A stretch of DNA of 47,368 nt from assembly GCF_000220395.1 (NCBI RefSeq), contig NW_004087505.1:1-47368 (forward strand). Reading direction: 5' to 3'. Positions 26,773-39,309 of this stretch are shown here, piece after piece. Numbering within the stretch: position 1 is the stretch's first letter; each line of letters starts with the position of its first letter. The notes beneath the pieces were generated by a model. That model was not told where the DNA came from. It saw only the letters and a program-made list of their open reading frames with translations, and did no database searches. This DNA is from Ichthyophthirius multifiliis. Taxonomy: Eukaryota; Ciliophora; Oligohymenophorea; Hymenostomatida. The position numbers and the translations under genes were made by a program.

Positions 26773-27552
26773 ATGTTTAAATAAAATTTCTTACAATTGG
26801 ATTTAATATAAGAAGTAGATGACGAAGAAAAAACAGCCAAAAACTCAGAAAAAAATAAAATAATATATGACAATATACAAAACAATAAAATAAAAGAAAT
26901 AGAAATTAATTCAATAAACTCTTCAAATTTTATATATGAGGATTAAAATTCATTCAAAAGTGATATAGAAGAAAAAGTAAATGATTTTTATTAGAAAAAC
27001 TAGAAATAATTAAGTTTTAATACATCAGTTAATTAAACTTAGAATATAAAACAATGAAATAGAAGTTTGTCCTTAAATTAAAAAAAAAATAAACCTTTAA
27101 TAAATAATATGTAATAGAATATTACTATTAATGTAAACAAGATTTTACAAGAGAAAAAATAAATAAAATAAATAAAAAATATTCAAATAAAAAAAAATTC
27201 TTTAAAAATTGTTGTTTAAAATAATAAAATAGAGAAAAACGTTCTTTTATAAGATAATAAATTAGAACAAAATAAGAAAAAATTTCATAGGGCATTATCT
27301 TTTAGTAAAAATAATTAGAATAGTTAAAATTTTTAAATATATAAAAAAAATGATAAAATTTTAAGTGATAGAAATTATATATTAGAATAAAATTAAGTCT
27401 TAAAAAGTGTTAATGTAAATTAGTAAAAAAATAATTATCGTATTAATTATCTTAAAAAAAAAAAAAATGGTAAATATGATTACTTAAATAATAAATAAAC
27501 TAAAATATTGTAACAATCAATTAAAATTTTAACTAATAAATTTTATATTTGA
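26773..27552 (+). CDS. Lys/Asn/Gln-rich hypothetical protein with in-frame TGA
   Basis: ATG 26773 begins a frame (MFKQNFLQLDLIQEVDDEEK) that meets TGA at 27055-27057 after 94 codons. The same frame continues with equally protein-like codons for another 164 residues to TGA 27550-27552 (for example NRSLSLNQKK, later HRALSFSKNNQNSQNFQIYK). No GT-AG intron that preserves frame and removes the first TGA was found. So the gene is either a 94-aa protein with chance downstream coding, or, more likely, a ~259-aa protein with a sequencing error (TGG or AGA read as TGA), a nonsense allele, or genuine readthrough. The composition is basic and low complexity with no recognised domain or membrane span. It lies just downstream of the gap and could not be linked to the coiled-coil gene. 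Confidence 0.6.
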
Positions 27553-29026
27553 TTATCATATAAAATAGATAATTAGATTAATAATATAAAAAATTTATAT
27601 ATAAATATTTTATGTATATTAATTGTTATATAATAAAAATTGATGTATATAATAAATAAATATATAATTTTTTTTTTATATAAATAAAATAATATTAAAG
27701 ATTTTATAAAGAATTATTAATTTGATTTATTATTAAATAATATTATATATATATATAAATATATAATTATAAATATAAAATATATATGTTTATTAATTAT
27801 TCATATTTTTAAATATAATAAAAAAATATTTACTTAAATTTTATATTTATATAATCTAATACTATATTTATTATCAAAATATTTTTTTAAAAATAAAAAA
27901 ATAAACCATTTTTTTTAATAATTATTAATTAAATAATTATTTAAATTTAAATATAAACTTATTGTTTTTAATTAATAAATTTAATAAATAAATTTTAAAA
28001 TTTTATAATGAAAATTGATAAGACATCTTAATAATAATTATAATCTAAATAATTAAAAAAAAATATATATAAAAAATTATATATATATTTATATATATTA
28101 TTATATTTAATTATTAATTTTTTATCCTAAAATTAGTAAATGTATTTTTTTATAATATAATTTTTTTTTTAAAAAAAAAATAATTTCTATAATATTTATT
28201 TTTTAATATAATTAAATATATGTCTTATATAATAAATTAAATTAAAAAAATTAAAAATATAGATAATATTATTAATAAAACTAATAATAATTATGAAATA
28301 TTTATTTATATAAATAATTTATAATTTATATTAAATATATAATATTAAATAATAAAAAATATTTTAATTTATTATTAATTATAAGATTTAATTCATAATA
28401 TAAGAATTATATTTTATAAAAAGATATAAATAAAATATATGAATATGAAATTATATTATTGTATATATTATTTATTTTTTTAATTATTTTTATATATACA
28501 TTATAATATTTTGTATATAACTATTTTAATTATACTATTATAATTCATTTTTTATATAATTTAAATTATATATACAATATTTTTTTAATTTATAAATATT
28601 TTATTTAATATTCAAATATATTTAAAATTAATATTATATAATTACATTAGCTTTGCTTTTTTATTTTTCTTGATATATTTTTCCTTTTAGTTTAATTATA
28701 AAAAATTTAATATGTTCTTTTATGAAAATATTAAATATATATATATATTTTTATATTAAAATTTTATATAATATATTATTATTTGTATATATTTTATAAT
28801 TAAAAGACAATTTTTATTTTTAAATAATAATTATATTTTTTTCATATTATATTAGAAATATCTTTAATCTAAAATTTCTTTAATTTTTAAAATTATATTT
28901 TTTTTTAATTAAAAAAAAAAATATTTTATATTTTAAAAAATATAATGTCAATGTTGTTTTTTTTTTTAATATTTAAAAAATAATAATACTAAAAATAAAA
29001 AATTTATTTTTAAAAATATAAAAAAT
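27553..29026. other. AT-only intergenic region
   Basis: A 1.47-kb spacer, nearly all A/T with poly-A, poly-T and TA stretches. No coding frame, RNA gene or GC-containing element was seen. It contains the promoter of the SPFH gene at its right end. Confidence 0.6.
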
Positions 29027-29371
29027 ATGGATTATGTAAAATATATAATACCTACTGCTGTAGGAACACTAGTATTCATGATAATATTTATATTAACCTG
29101 TTGGGATACAGTAGATATAACAAAATATGGATTAAAATGTAACCGTATATCAAAGAAATGTGAATCTTATGTATATGATTCAGGTCGTTATTTTGTAGGT
29201 CCAATACACTATTTTGTAGAATTTCCAAGTATAGTCCAAAGTATAGATTTTTCAGAATATTCTAATTCAAACAAACCTTTATAAACTAGAACAGCTGAAG
29301 GACTTGCATTAGTTTTACATATTACATTTTAATATTAATTATAAAAGTAAATATTGAATATATATACATAT

Positions 29372-29407
<36 letters not shown>

Positions 29408-29925
29408 ATAGGGGTGAATTATATTCCTTATTTTAAAACTATAATTTATTTTATGAATAAACATTTATAAAAATAGCAAGAGATATAATTTTGTAATCTG
29501 CCGGTAATTATTAAGCGCCTTAATATTGGTAAGAAAGATAAAAAATAGTAAATGAAATGAAACAATAATTAAACACAGAATTATTAAAAGCACATGCGAA
29601 TTGTAAATTCTTTGCTCTTTTAAAAATAGATCTTCCTGATTAATATGAATAATCAATAGTTTAAACTCAAGTTGAAACTTAATATAAAACAATGAAGGAA
29701 TTCGAAAAATAAACAATTTAAATTTAATAAGAATTAGATGTCATGATATCAGAAAATAACTCTAAAATATAATATATAAATGCCTAAGCAGATGCAGACG
29801 CCTTTAAAATAAAATAGGAAGCACAATCAAAAGCAATCTAATTTATTTTATAAAGTGAAAATTAAGCATATTAGAAAGTTAAAAGTGTAATCATATAAAT
29901 ACATATAAAATATATAAATATATAA

Positions 29926-29964
<39 letters not shown>

Positions 29965-30101
29965 ATAAGGATTGTGGATTAAATAATTAAGATTTAAATA
30001 ATTATATTTATTATAATTCTTTATTAGAAAAAAAAAATATTCTTTAAATTTATTTGGGCGTTAATGATATATTTGTAGATGCAAGAAAAAATTAAATTTG
30101 A
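29027..30101 (+). CDS. SPFH/Band-7 domain membrane protein, 3 exons, 308 aa
   Basis: ATG 29027 to TGA 30099-30101; introns 29347-29411 (65 nt, TA-rich) and 29887-29969 (83 nt, TA-rich) are removed. One membrane span lies near residues 8-26 (IPTAVGTLVFMIIFILTCWD). A region of SPFH character follows: YGLKCNRISKKCES, YDSGRYFVGPIHYFVEFPSI and TRTAEGLALVLHITFQYQL. Then come FYEQTFIKIARDIILQSAGN and a helical, Gln/Glu/Ala-rich segment (INAQADADAFKIKQEAQSKA) typical of flotillin and prohibitin tails. The 'G-R-Y-F-V-G-P' phrase is the usual ciliate form. SPFH proteins form ring-like oligomeric membrane scaffolds; the specific partner is unknown. No defect was seen. Confidence 0.88.
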
Positions 30102-31551
30102 TAAAATTATTTAATATTCTTTTTTTTAAATAAAAATTAATAATTAAATTGAAAAAAAACCATAATATTTTCATTATAATTAAAAATTATTATAAATAAA
30201 TAATTTTCATATTTTATAAAAAAATAAAAAAATAAACAATAAATATATTATATTCGAAAAATGAGAGTTGAATAATTCTTATTTTAAAAATAAATATAAA
30301 GTGGATTATTCATAGTTGCTTTCGATAAATCAAAATTTTGTTCAAACCTTCTATTATATTAATATATTTAAATAAATATAAAATTTGAGGGGGTTTATTC
30401 AAACATTTTTTTTAATAAATAAAATAAGATTATATTTAGTAATAAAATAAATATATAACATAAATAAAATATAACTTAATATTATATATAATATTCATAA
30501 ACCCTTATTTGTTTTTTTATTCCAAATAAATATAATAATATTTCTATCTCCAACAGAATAATAAAAAAACTGAATACCATTAATAAATATTGAAATAAAA
30601 TCAAAAAATTTTAAACTTATATCTATATATATATAATATTATAAAATCGTTAACATATATATAGTTTATTTCTATTTATAAAAATTGTAGTAATTAAACT
30701 ATATTTCATTAGTGTAATAATAATCTTTAATTTATTTAAATTTTTAAATATATCCGGAATTCAAAGCTTTGAAAAATAATTTCGATAATAATTTTTTTGA
30801 TTTCATTTATTATTATTTTCATTTACAATTTTTTATATTTTTATCTTTTTTTTAATATATATTAATATCAGATGAAAGTATTTAAAAATAAAACGAGAAT
30901 TTCTTAAAAACATTTTTTTTTTTTTTTCTTAAATTGGTAAAAATTCTTTTAGTTTTTTTCCTTTCATAAAAATAGTCCAGAAAAAAATTATATTATGGGT
31001 TAATGTTTAAATCTTTAATTTGTATTTTAGAACTTTTTTTTATTTAATCTACTAAATGGGTAGAATATTTTAAACCAATAATAGATTTTCAGGGCTTAGA
31101 AATTTACTAGTTTTTATATATTTTAAATTTTCTTGTAAGATTTTTGCGGTTAAAGTTCAAGATTTAATACTTAGAGGTTACATAATTCTTGAAAAATTAC
31201 ATGATTTATAAATAATAATAGTAATATGAAAAGAGAAAATTAAAAATATATGCCTATATATAGATTTTGATATTATTTAATCCTTTTTATTGATTTTGTA
31301 TTATAAAAAAAATGCAATTTTTAATAAGAAAAATTTAATGTTTTTTGTTTTGTTTCCTTCTTTTTTTTTAAAAAAAAAAACGAAATATTTTAATAATAAA
31401 TTTATTAAGGTTTTTTTTTTTCCCCTTTAATTTTTTGTTTGTTTAATTGTTTATTTTTTCTAGTTTATATATTTATGATTAAGATAATCAAATAATATAT
31501 ATTTTTTTATTATATATAAATAATTAGTTTATATCAATTATTTTTTGTTTA
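30102..31551. other. Convergent intergenic region with two weak ORFs
   Basis: A 1.45-kb spacer between the converging SPFH and beta-mannosidase genes. Two TGA-free frames start with ATG: 30261-30593 (110 codons, beginning MRVEQFLFQKQIQSGLFIVA, then Asn/Lys/Ile filler) and 30995-31192 (65 codons, beginning MGQCLNL, which would fit N-myristoylation and palmitoylation). Neither has a recognisable domain and both lengths can arise by chance, so they are not called as genes. Confidence 0.4.
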
Positions 31552-32613
31552 TCAATAAACTCCTTTTTATATTGTATTATTATCTAAAAATAATTAATTA
31601 AGGGAATAATATTTAATATTCTAACAAACATCTTTTTATTCATATTTCAAACTAACTACTTTACCAGGTACTAAATCGAAATAATTATTTGATAAACCTT
31701 CAATTTCATCTTCATTATCACATAAAATATAAATATCTCTTGTTAATTTATCACTTGAGACAATAATATTTTTACCAAAACTATCTAAATGTACCTAAAC
31801 TGAGCTTTTTTTATATAAAAACTCATTCGGTTTGACAAAATAAAATATTTTTTCCCAAAAAAAGTCTTTTTCTTCTCCATATTAAATTTATAAATAAGCA
31901 CCAATTTAATTCTTCTAATATTAACTAATTAAGTCCATATTTTTAAATATACAAACATTACTATTTTCCTCTATAAAAAATACATTTTAATCTAATATTT
32001 TTACCAATTCAAACCCTTCATTATTAATAATACTTAAGCTTATTTTTACTTTAAAATCTTCATAAAAATCGTTAATAATCTTTAAATTAAAAAAATCATT
32101 TTATTATTGTTCTAAAACACCAATTAATCCTTCATATAGATTTTTTCCCCTAAAATGCAATCCTTTCCAATTTCCGTAAAAATCAACAGAAGACCAAGAA
32201 ACTACTGGCCAAACATCATTTAATTACCTGAAAAAAAATTAATCGTGTATATAAATATAAAAATATATTAAAATTTTACCAATATAAAGATCCACTACAA
32301 TACGGTTTTTTTACTTCTTAAAGCTAGTATAGCAGTCTATATGGCATAAGCTTACATACTCTAACTAGCATATATATAGGTTTATAGATCTTTAGGTTCA
32401 TGATAATAGTTTTAAAGATAAAATTAAAGATTTGGCCAACCAGAAACATGCCTTTCATGATATTATAATATAGTAGAATTTAAATGTCTATCTTATTCAA
32501 ATGTGAATTTTCTTATAGACTAATAAGATAATATACCTTGCATCCCATATTCGCTATTAAATCTTCCAACGAAAGAATTATAATCTTCTATCTAGGATAT
32601 GTTTGCCCATACA

Positions 32614-32665
<52 letters not shown>

Positions 32666-33116
32666 ATATATATATATATATAAATTAATATATATAATAT
32701 ATATTAAAATATATATATTTATTATTATATTATTAGAATATAAATTAATATATATAAAATTATTTTTTTTTTTAAAAAAAAAATACTCCAAAAATGAATA
32801 TCCCCTTAATTTATAGAATATTAATGTATAGAAGATTTAGATGGTGATGTAGGCCAATAAAATGTATCAGGATCATAATCTAAAATAGTCTTTCTTATTG
32901 TTATATTAAATATATCAATATACCATCCCCAAACAGTTTATCTTTGAGTATCTGTAAGATTATCTTACCATCTCTAAAATATACATAAAAATATTATAAA
33001 AAAATTATATTGTATACTGATTCTAACCATTCTATATACACTTCATTATTACCATTCCATAAAGCAATAGAAGGACTATTTTATCAAAAAAAGAATATAT
33101 ATATATAAATATATTA

Positions 33117-33173
<57 letters not shown>

Positions 33174-34117
33174 TATATATTTTTAAATATTTAAATATAT
33201 ATATACATATATATATAATTTATACTGATTTCTTAATCTTAATAAATTATCAATAATTCTTTTTCAATATTTTACAAAATCTAATTATTTGAAGGATACA
33301 TTGCACACGCAAACATTAAATCATGCCATATAAGAATTCCATTTTAATCGCATAAATCATAAAATATATCGTATTCAAATTAACTAATATATTTTTATTT
33401 TATTTTTTTTAAAATGAATAATAATTTAAAAATAACCCTCCTCCCCACAATCTAATCATATTATGGTTAGCTTTAATTGCATTTTAAATATTTTTCATAT
33501 AAATTTCTGGATTTTTTTAAGCTCTAGGCATAAACATATCAGGAGGAATATAATTAGATCCTTTCATAAAAACATAATTATCATTTAAATAAAACATAAA
33601 AGAAGTTCCGTTTCCTAATAAATCTTATCTTTATAATACCTTTATTTATCTTATACCTATGCTATATTATTAAAAATCAATAACTTAATTATTAAAAAGC
33701 AAATAAACATAAAATTTATAAAGAAAAGGCTATCCTAAACCTCTACACCACCATAATATAGGATTTTAAATTTCAAATTAATATATGTTTTTTAAATTTT
33801 ATTAAATTAATTATTTCTGTATAATTATTTAATTTTCACAAAATACTTATATAGAATAATTGTTATAAGAAGTTAGTAAATGTAATTCTATATTTAATTC
33901 CATTAAAGCCTTTTATGCAGTCCCATTTTTTTAATAAATGTTTGTTAATTATAAAGTTCTAAAATGAGAATTGAGTATTTTGCCTTTTTTTATAAATTGT
34001 AAATAAGCATCTTTCCATATGCCACATGTAACTAATCTAGGTCCCCAATCCCATCCTAAAATAATAATTTATATAAATATATATAAAAAAAAAAATATAT
34101 ATATATATACATATATG

Positions 34118-34164
<47 letters not shown>

Positions 34165-34829
34165 ATTTATATATTTATAAATATAAATTATTTTTTTATT
34201 TTTTTTTATATATAAATTTAAATACTTACATATATATAATTTTTTTTTTATATTTATATATTTTTTTTACCATATTAATATGCTGCCTTTCTTGAAAAAG
34301 TATAATTATAAGGCAGTTTTATTGGTAGTAGTTTTTTTTCTTCATCTAAATCATGTTTAACGGAACTTTTAAATATAATAGTAATATTAATATTTTAATT
34401 TATATATTTTTCAAAGTTATATATTTTCCATGTTCTGAACATATTATTAGTTTAAAGTATTAAATTTTAATTTAAATAAACATCTGCATGAGTATCTAAA
34501 CCCTCAAAAACTAATTCAATTTAATCATAATTTTATTTTTAAAATATCTCTTATATTTTTTAAGTATCTAATAATGTTGTATAAACCCAATCTTTATATT
34601 CTAATTAATAATATTAGAGTAAGTTATCTCTGAAATAAGGATCAGGCATTATTTAATTGTCTGATAAATCTAGATGCACTGTAGAAGGAATAGAAGCTCT
34701 CATAAAATTCGAATAAAGATTTGTTTCATTTGTATATTCTTTAAAATACCAATCGGATTAATTTAGATAATATAGACAATTTAATATTTTAAAGAAAATA
34801 TAAAAGATAAAAAGTAACATAAAATGCAT
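31552..34829 (-). CDS. MANBA: Beta-mannosidase (glycoside hydrolase family 2), 7 exons, two frameshifts
   Basis: Lysosomal-type exo-hydrolase releasing beta-linked mannose from N-glycan remnants. ATG 34829 starts a hydrophobic signal peptide ([20 protein letters not shown]). Introns: 34056-34270, 33384-33436, 33076-33225, 32974-33017, 32615-32786 and 32228-32279. GH2 landmarks in order: [89 protein letters not shown] (acid/base Glu), RFNSEYGMQ (nucleophile Glu), [20 protein letters not shown] base is missing near 33257-33264 (between QNIEKE and [11 protein letters not shown]), and one A is extra in the A7 run (T7 on plus) at 32306-32312 (between RSKK and PYCSG). Corrected, about 863 aa, the normal family length. 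Everything else is conserved, so sequencing error is more likely than a pseudogene. It is divergent from BRF1. Confidence 0.93.
33129..33170. repeat. (TA)n microsatellite inside beta-mannosidase intron 3
   Basis: About 21 TA units within the 150-nt intron 33076-33225. A similar run (about 32618-32658) fills part of the 172-nt intron 32615-32786. Confidence 0.9.
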
Positions 34830-34974
34830 TTTATAAAAAATAAGATACCAATAATACTTTTTTTATGTTTTTTTTATTTAAAAAAAAAATATTATAAATT
34901 TTACTATTATAAAAAAAAAGTAAATAAATATTATATATATAAGAAAAAATAACAATAAAAATATACATATATAT

Positions 34975-35026
<52 letters not shown>

Positions 35027-35046
35027 AATTCACATATTAGTTAAAA
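34830..35046. promoter_or_regulatory. Short divergent promoter region MANBA/BRF1
   Basis: 217 bp between two divergent start codons must hold both promoters. It is all A/T with a TA run (34980-35018); no GC-containing element is present, in contrast to the MCM7 and POLD2 upstream regions. Confidence 0.5.
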
Positions 35047-35997
35047 ATGTTAAAATAATTCTCATAAAAATCTTCCTAAAAAACAATTTGTTCAAAATGT
35101 GGATATACAAATTATGATACAGATACTGATTCAGCTTTTTAAAGTTGCCGTAAATGCGGATTTGTGATATCTGATGATGCTTTTGATAATAATCCTACAT
35201 TTATAGACACAAAAATAACTGGATAAACCCACGAATTATTAAATTTAGGTAGAGACAATATGTAAAAAGCCGAAGATTATATAACTACTATGATAAATGA
35301 TTTAAAAATTAAAAAAGAATATCCCGAATATTTAGATTTAATAGGAGAAACTCCATTAAGGATTATGAAATTTGCATATAAGGCTTATTTTTTAGACCAT
35401 GGGTCTAATATACATCATTACTCAGCAGCTGCATTATATATAGCTTTAAGATTTTAAAAAGCACCCTTCCTACTTATGGATTTTTCGGATAAATTATGTA
35501 TAAACTTATTTAAATTAGCACGTTGTTACCGTAAACTGGCCAAATTTCTAAATGTAACACTTAAACTAAATGAAAAACTACCCTCAATAGACCCATCTAT
35601 ATATATCCCTAGGTTTTGCAAAATGCTAGACTTTAACGAAAAAGTAGATTTAGTTAAAGAAACTGCTATTAAACTACTAAAAAGGATGAAATTGGACTGG
35701 ATGTCTCATGGAAGACGTCCTTCTAGTCTGTGTGGTGCGGCTATTCTTATTTCAGCTAGAATGCATGGATTTAAAAGGACTACTAGTGAAGTTTGTAAAG
35801 TAGTGTATGTATGTGAGGAGACTTTAAGGAAAAGATTAGAAGAATTCAAAGAAACTGATGTTGCGAAATTAACAAGGGAAAAATTTGAGGAAGTTTAAGA
35901 TATTGAAAGCTTAGGAAAAGAATGCGATCCGCCGGCTTTTTAGAAAGCCTTTTAAAGAAATTAATAATATTTAAAAATTAATAATAATATATAATAA

Positions 35998-36037
<40 letters not shown>

Positions 36038-36732
36038 TTTAATAAATTAATATTAATAGTATATAAATATAAGATTAATAAATATAAGAATAAATAACAG
36101 AAGGAGATATATAATAAGTAGAAGATACAGCAAATTTCATTGAAAAAAATATAGAAAAAATAGAAGGAAATTCCAGTATAAATAATTTCTTATAATTAAA
36201 TATATGCGAAAATCTCTCAGAATTAAGCGATTAGGAAATAAATTAATTTATACTATCTAATGATGAACATTAAATGAAAAGTAAAATGTGGCATTAAATG
36301 AATGACGCATGGTTAAGGGAATAATCAAGAAAAAATCCAAAAGATGAACTAAAAGAAGGCAAAAAAAGGAATAAAAGAAGAAATGATTAATTAATGAATG
36401 AAGATGATCCAGTTGATGCAATGCTAAAGAGTAAGAAAATGAATAAACTAGACGAAAAAAAACTACGAGAATTATTTATAAATATTGATAATATTAAAAA
36501 AGCTAAATTCGAAGATATATTTAGTAAAACAAAAAATGAAAATAAAAAAAATTCATAATAATAATAAAATATTAATAATAATAATAGTTTAATTAATATT
36601 AAATTTATAGCAGCAGATGATGATATTATAAAAAATGCGTAATATGAAGTCTAAAAAAAAATAAAAAATAATAATATAGTCTTAAAAAATAATTATAATT
36701 AATACGATGAAGATGATTTTGAATATGAATGA
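35047..36732 (+). CDS. BRF1: Transcription factor IIIB subunit BRF1, single exon, 561 aa
   Basis: TFIIB-related subunit of TFIIIB that recruits RNA polymerase III to tRNA and 5S genes. The frame is open from ATG 35047 to TGA 36730-36732. Zinc ribbon: CSKCGY (Cys 15, 18) and SCRKCGF (Cys 34, 37). Two cyclin folds follow, with TPLRIMKFAYKAYF, YSAAALYIALR, LARCYRKLAKFLN, and in the second repeat YIPRFCKMLDF, RRPSSLCGAAILISARMHGF and RTTSEVCKVVYVCEETLRKR. CDPPAF, a Brf1 hallmark, follows the core. After a poly-Asn/Gln linker (about 35995-36040) come ELSDQEINQFILSNDEHQMK and KMWHQMNDAWLREQ, the conserved Brf1 C-terminal block that contacts TBP/Bdp1, then a Lys-rich tail. An internal ATG at 35476 is within the second cyclin fold and not the start. 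Intact. Confidence 0.97.
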
Positions 36733-36822
36733 ATAGAAAACAATATATTTATATAAATAAATAAATATATATATATATATATAAATATATATATATATAT
36801 TAATTATATCTATATATATATA

Positions 36823-37819
36823 TCATTGTATTTTTTATGTTAATTCATTCATAAAATCTGGATATTATATTCTTTAATTTTAACTTTTATTAAATCTTTA
36901 AAAAAGTAAAAATAGATCATTTTAACTTACAAATATTCCATATTCATATAGAATATTTTTAAGATCATCTATCGTAATAAAACCGTTATCTTGATAGTCT
37001 AATGTTTAAAAAGCTTCATGTATAGAAAAAAATTATCTTTTTTTTAATTTTTATCTTATATATTCACCTTCTACTTCTCCTTAAAATAGTCTATTAATCA
37101 ATTTTTTGAAACATACAGCAGTTTCGACCTAGAAATTAGCCAAACCATCATCCGGGTTTCTAAAATTTGGCATTTTTGACATCCCTAAAACTTTATATTC
37201 CTCACTAAAAGGTAATATAGCGTACTAGAAATCAGAAAACTTCAAAAGACCATCATTATCTCTATCAAATCTTTTAAAAAATAGTATCATTTCTTCCTTG
37301 GTAGGATAAATACCTATATCATTTAAGTTAATTTCTAATTCAATTTTAGATACAAAACCTTTGCCTTTTTTATCGAAAATTCTAAAAGCATCTTCGGAAT
37401 TAAAATCAGGCATTAAGATAAGTTAAGTTTTTAATTCATCAGCATCTTTATCTATAATTATAAATTCCTTTAAACTTCTAACTAAATATTCCTCTTCGTT
37501 TCCTTACATATATTTTCTTCTTTATATATTATTATTTGTAATACTTTTATTATTATTACTATTATTTTTTAATTAGGAACTTAATAATTACTATAATCGG
37601 CTTGTAGTACCGAATATTTTATTAGGAGTATGATAAGGAGATCTTTATGAAGCTGCAAACTTTACTGAATTAGGAACATTTTATTTTCTTTTATTGTTAG
37701 GAGATGTATGACAGAATTAAGCTGATTTTTAATAATATTAATTGGATTCTTAATTAAATTAATATAATTTAGGTAAATTATATTGACTTGCTTTATAAAG
37801 TATATAAAAAATATATAAA

Positions 37820-37861
<42 letters not shown>

Positions 37862-38952
37862 TTATATTATATAATTTTTATTTGTACTAGTATTTATTTA
37901 TTATTGCATAGAAGATTATTCAATAGGAATTAATAATTCACTAAATTAATTATAATTAATATTATATTCGTTTCCAATTTTTTTAAATAAACAAATCAAT
38001 TAATTTTTATTCAATTCTCTACCTTGTTCTTTCATAAACAATTAAATACTAATTAAAATATATATATAAAAGAAATATAAATATATAAAAATATATATAT
38101 AAATATATAATAAAATACAAATATGTAATATTTTTAATTAATAAAAATAATATATATATATATATATATAATTATATATAAATAATATTTTTTATATATA
38201 ATAAATATATTTATGTTACAATTTTTTTTTTTATTATTATTCTATAAAATTAATTTATGTAAAAAAATATGAGAATTTTTTTATTTAATATTTTTTTTTA
38301 AATTTTTGTTTTATAAATATATATATATTTTTTTTCAATTATTAAATATAAATTTATATATATAATACTTTTCTATATCTAAATATCCTTATCGTTATGT
38401 ATCTAATGAATTAAAACAATCAAGTTTATTAAAATCATAAGAACTAATTAGAATATCTTTAAAATTTTCACTTTATCTTTAATTTTTTATTTCTTATTCA
38501 AAAACTCTTGCTAAAGACCATTCAACTTCATAAGGTAAATTTGTCCTTCTTTCAAATTATATTCATCTCTTAAATTTGCTACTTATTTTAATCTCTAATC
38601 ATCATGAGGTAATATAAATTCAGCAAAACTAAAATATATATTTATATATTTAAAAAATATATAATTTAAACTCTGAATATTTAACTCTTCCATCATCATT
38701 TAAATCTATATTTCGTAATAAATAAACAACTTCTTTATGAGAAACTATGATTTTATTTTATTCTAAAAAGTTTAATAAATCATTCGCACTTATGTAACTG
38801 TTCTTACTTTAATCTATTCTTCTAAATGCTGTATGTGGTTCAAAAAAGCACTATTCTGATAATACTTAACGAATAACTTCTGTTCTTTATTCTCCTTCGG
38901 CTATATTTAAAAATAAATTTGCTAATCTAGTTAATGTTCTATAAGAAATCAT
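36823..38952 (-). CDS. EF-hand protein with about seven EF-hand motifs, 4 exons, one frameshift (~556 aa)
   Basis: Exons 38672-38952, 38369-38628, 37888-38048 and 36823-37790; introns 43, 320 and 97 nt. EF loops in order: DQSKNSYISAND (degenerate), DLNDDGRVKYSD, DTQRQGYLDIEK (degenerate), DKKGKGFVSKIE, DRDNDGLLKFSD, DYQDNGFITIDD and a weak NKSQNQRIQYPD. Several keep Asp/Asn at loop positions 1, 3, 5 and an acid at 12, so Ca2+ binding is likely for at least three. A Ser/Pro/Asn-rich linker sits between the two EF clusters. One base is missing near 38554-38556: frame changes between RDEYN and FERRTNLPYEVEWSLARVF, which is otherwise a continuous motif of ciliate EF-hand proteins. The exact role is unknown. 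It is convergent with BRF1, with only 90 bp between stops. Confidence 0.88.
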
Positions 38953-39067
38953 ATATAATAAATATTTTTATTTATTTTTTGAAAAAAAAAAAAGTTTTTA
39001 TATTATATATACTGTTATTTCTATTATATAATAAAATTTTAATAAAAAATAAATATATAAAAAAAAA

Positions 39068-39143
<76 letters not shown>

Positions 39144-39309
39144 TATATACATATATGTTTATATATTAAATTTTAATTTTTTTACTATAATTATTATTAT
39201 TTCATTAATTTTATATTTTTATCAAAAAAAAAAATAAAAAAAAAAAATATATAAATTATTATTTTTTTTAAATACATAAAAAAAAAAAAAAAAAAAAAAT
39301 TTTTTTTTT
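38953..39309. other. AT-rich spacer with TA and poly-A/T runs
   Basis: A 357-bp spacer between two minus-strand genes. It holds a long TA tract (39069-39145) and poly-A/poly-T blocks (39281-39310). The open frame on the plus strand here encodes only Ile-Tyr repeats and is not a gene. Confidence 0.7.
39069..39145. repeat. Long (TA)n tract
   Basis: Nearly continuous TA dinucleotides with two short interruptions; the longest TA tract in the window. Confidence 0.9.

Noticed and set aside
29465-29716. Minus-strand ORF of 83 codons
   Set aside because: It lies opposite SPFH exon 2, which is well supported.
30750-30775. Adjacent GGAATTC and AAAGCTT (EcoRI/HindIII-like) suggesting a cloning linker
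   Set aside because: Both sites are A/T-rich palindromes expected by chance; flanks are ordinary intergenic DNA on both sides.
38934-39176. Plus-strand ORF with Tyr-Ile repeats
   Set aside because: It is a TA microsatellite translated.
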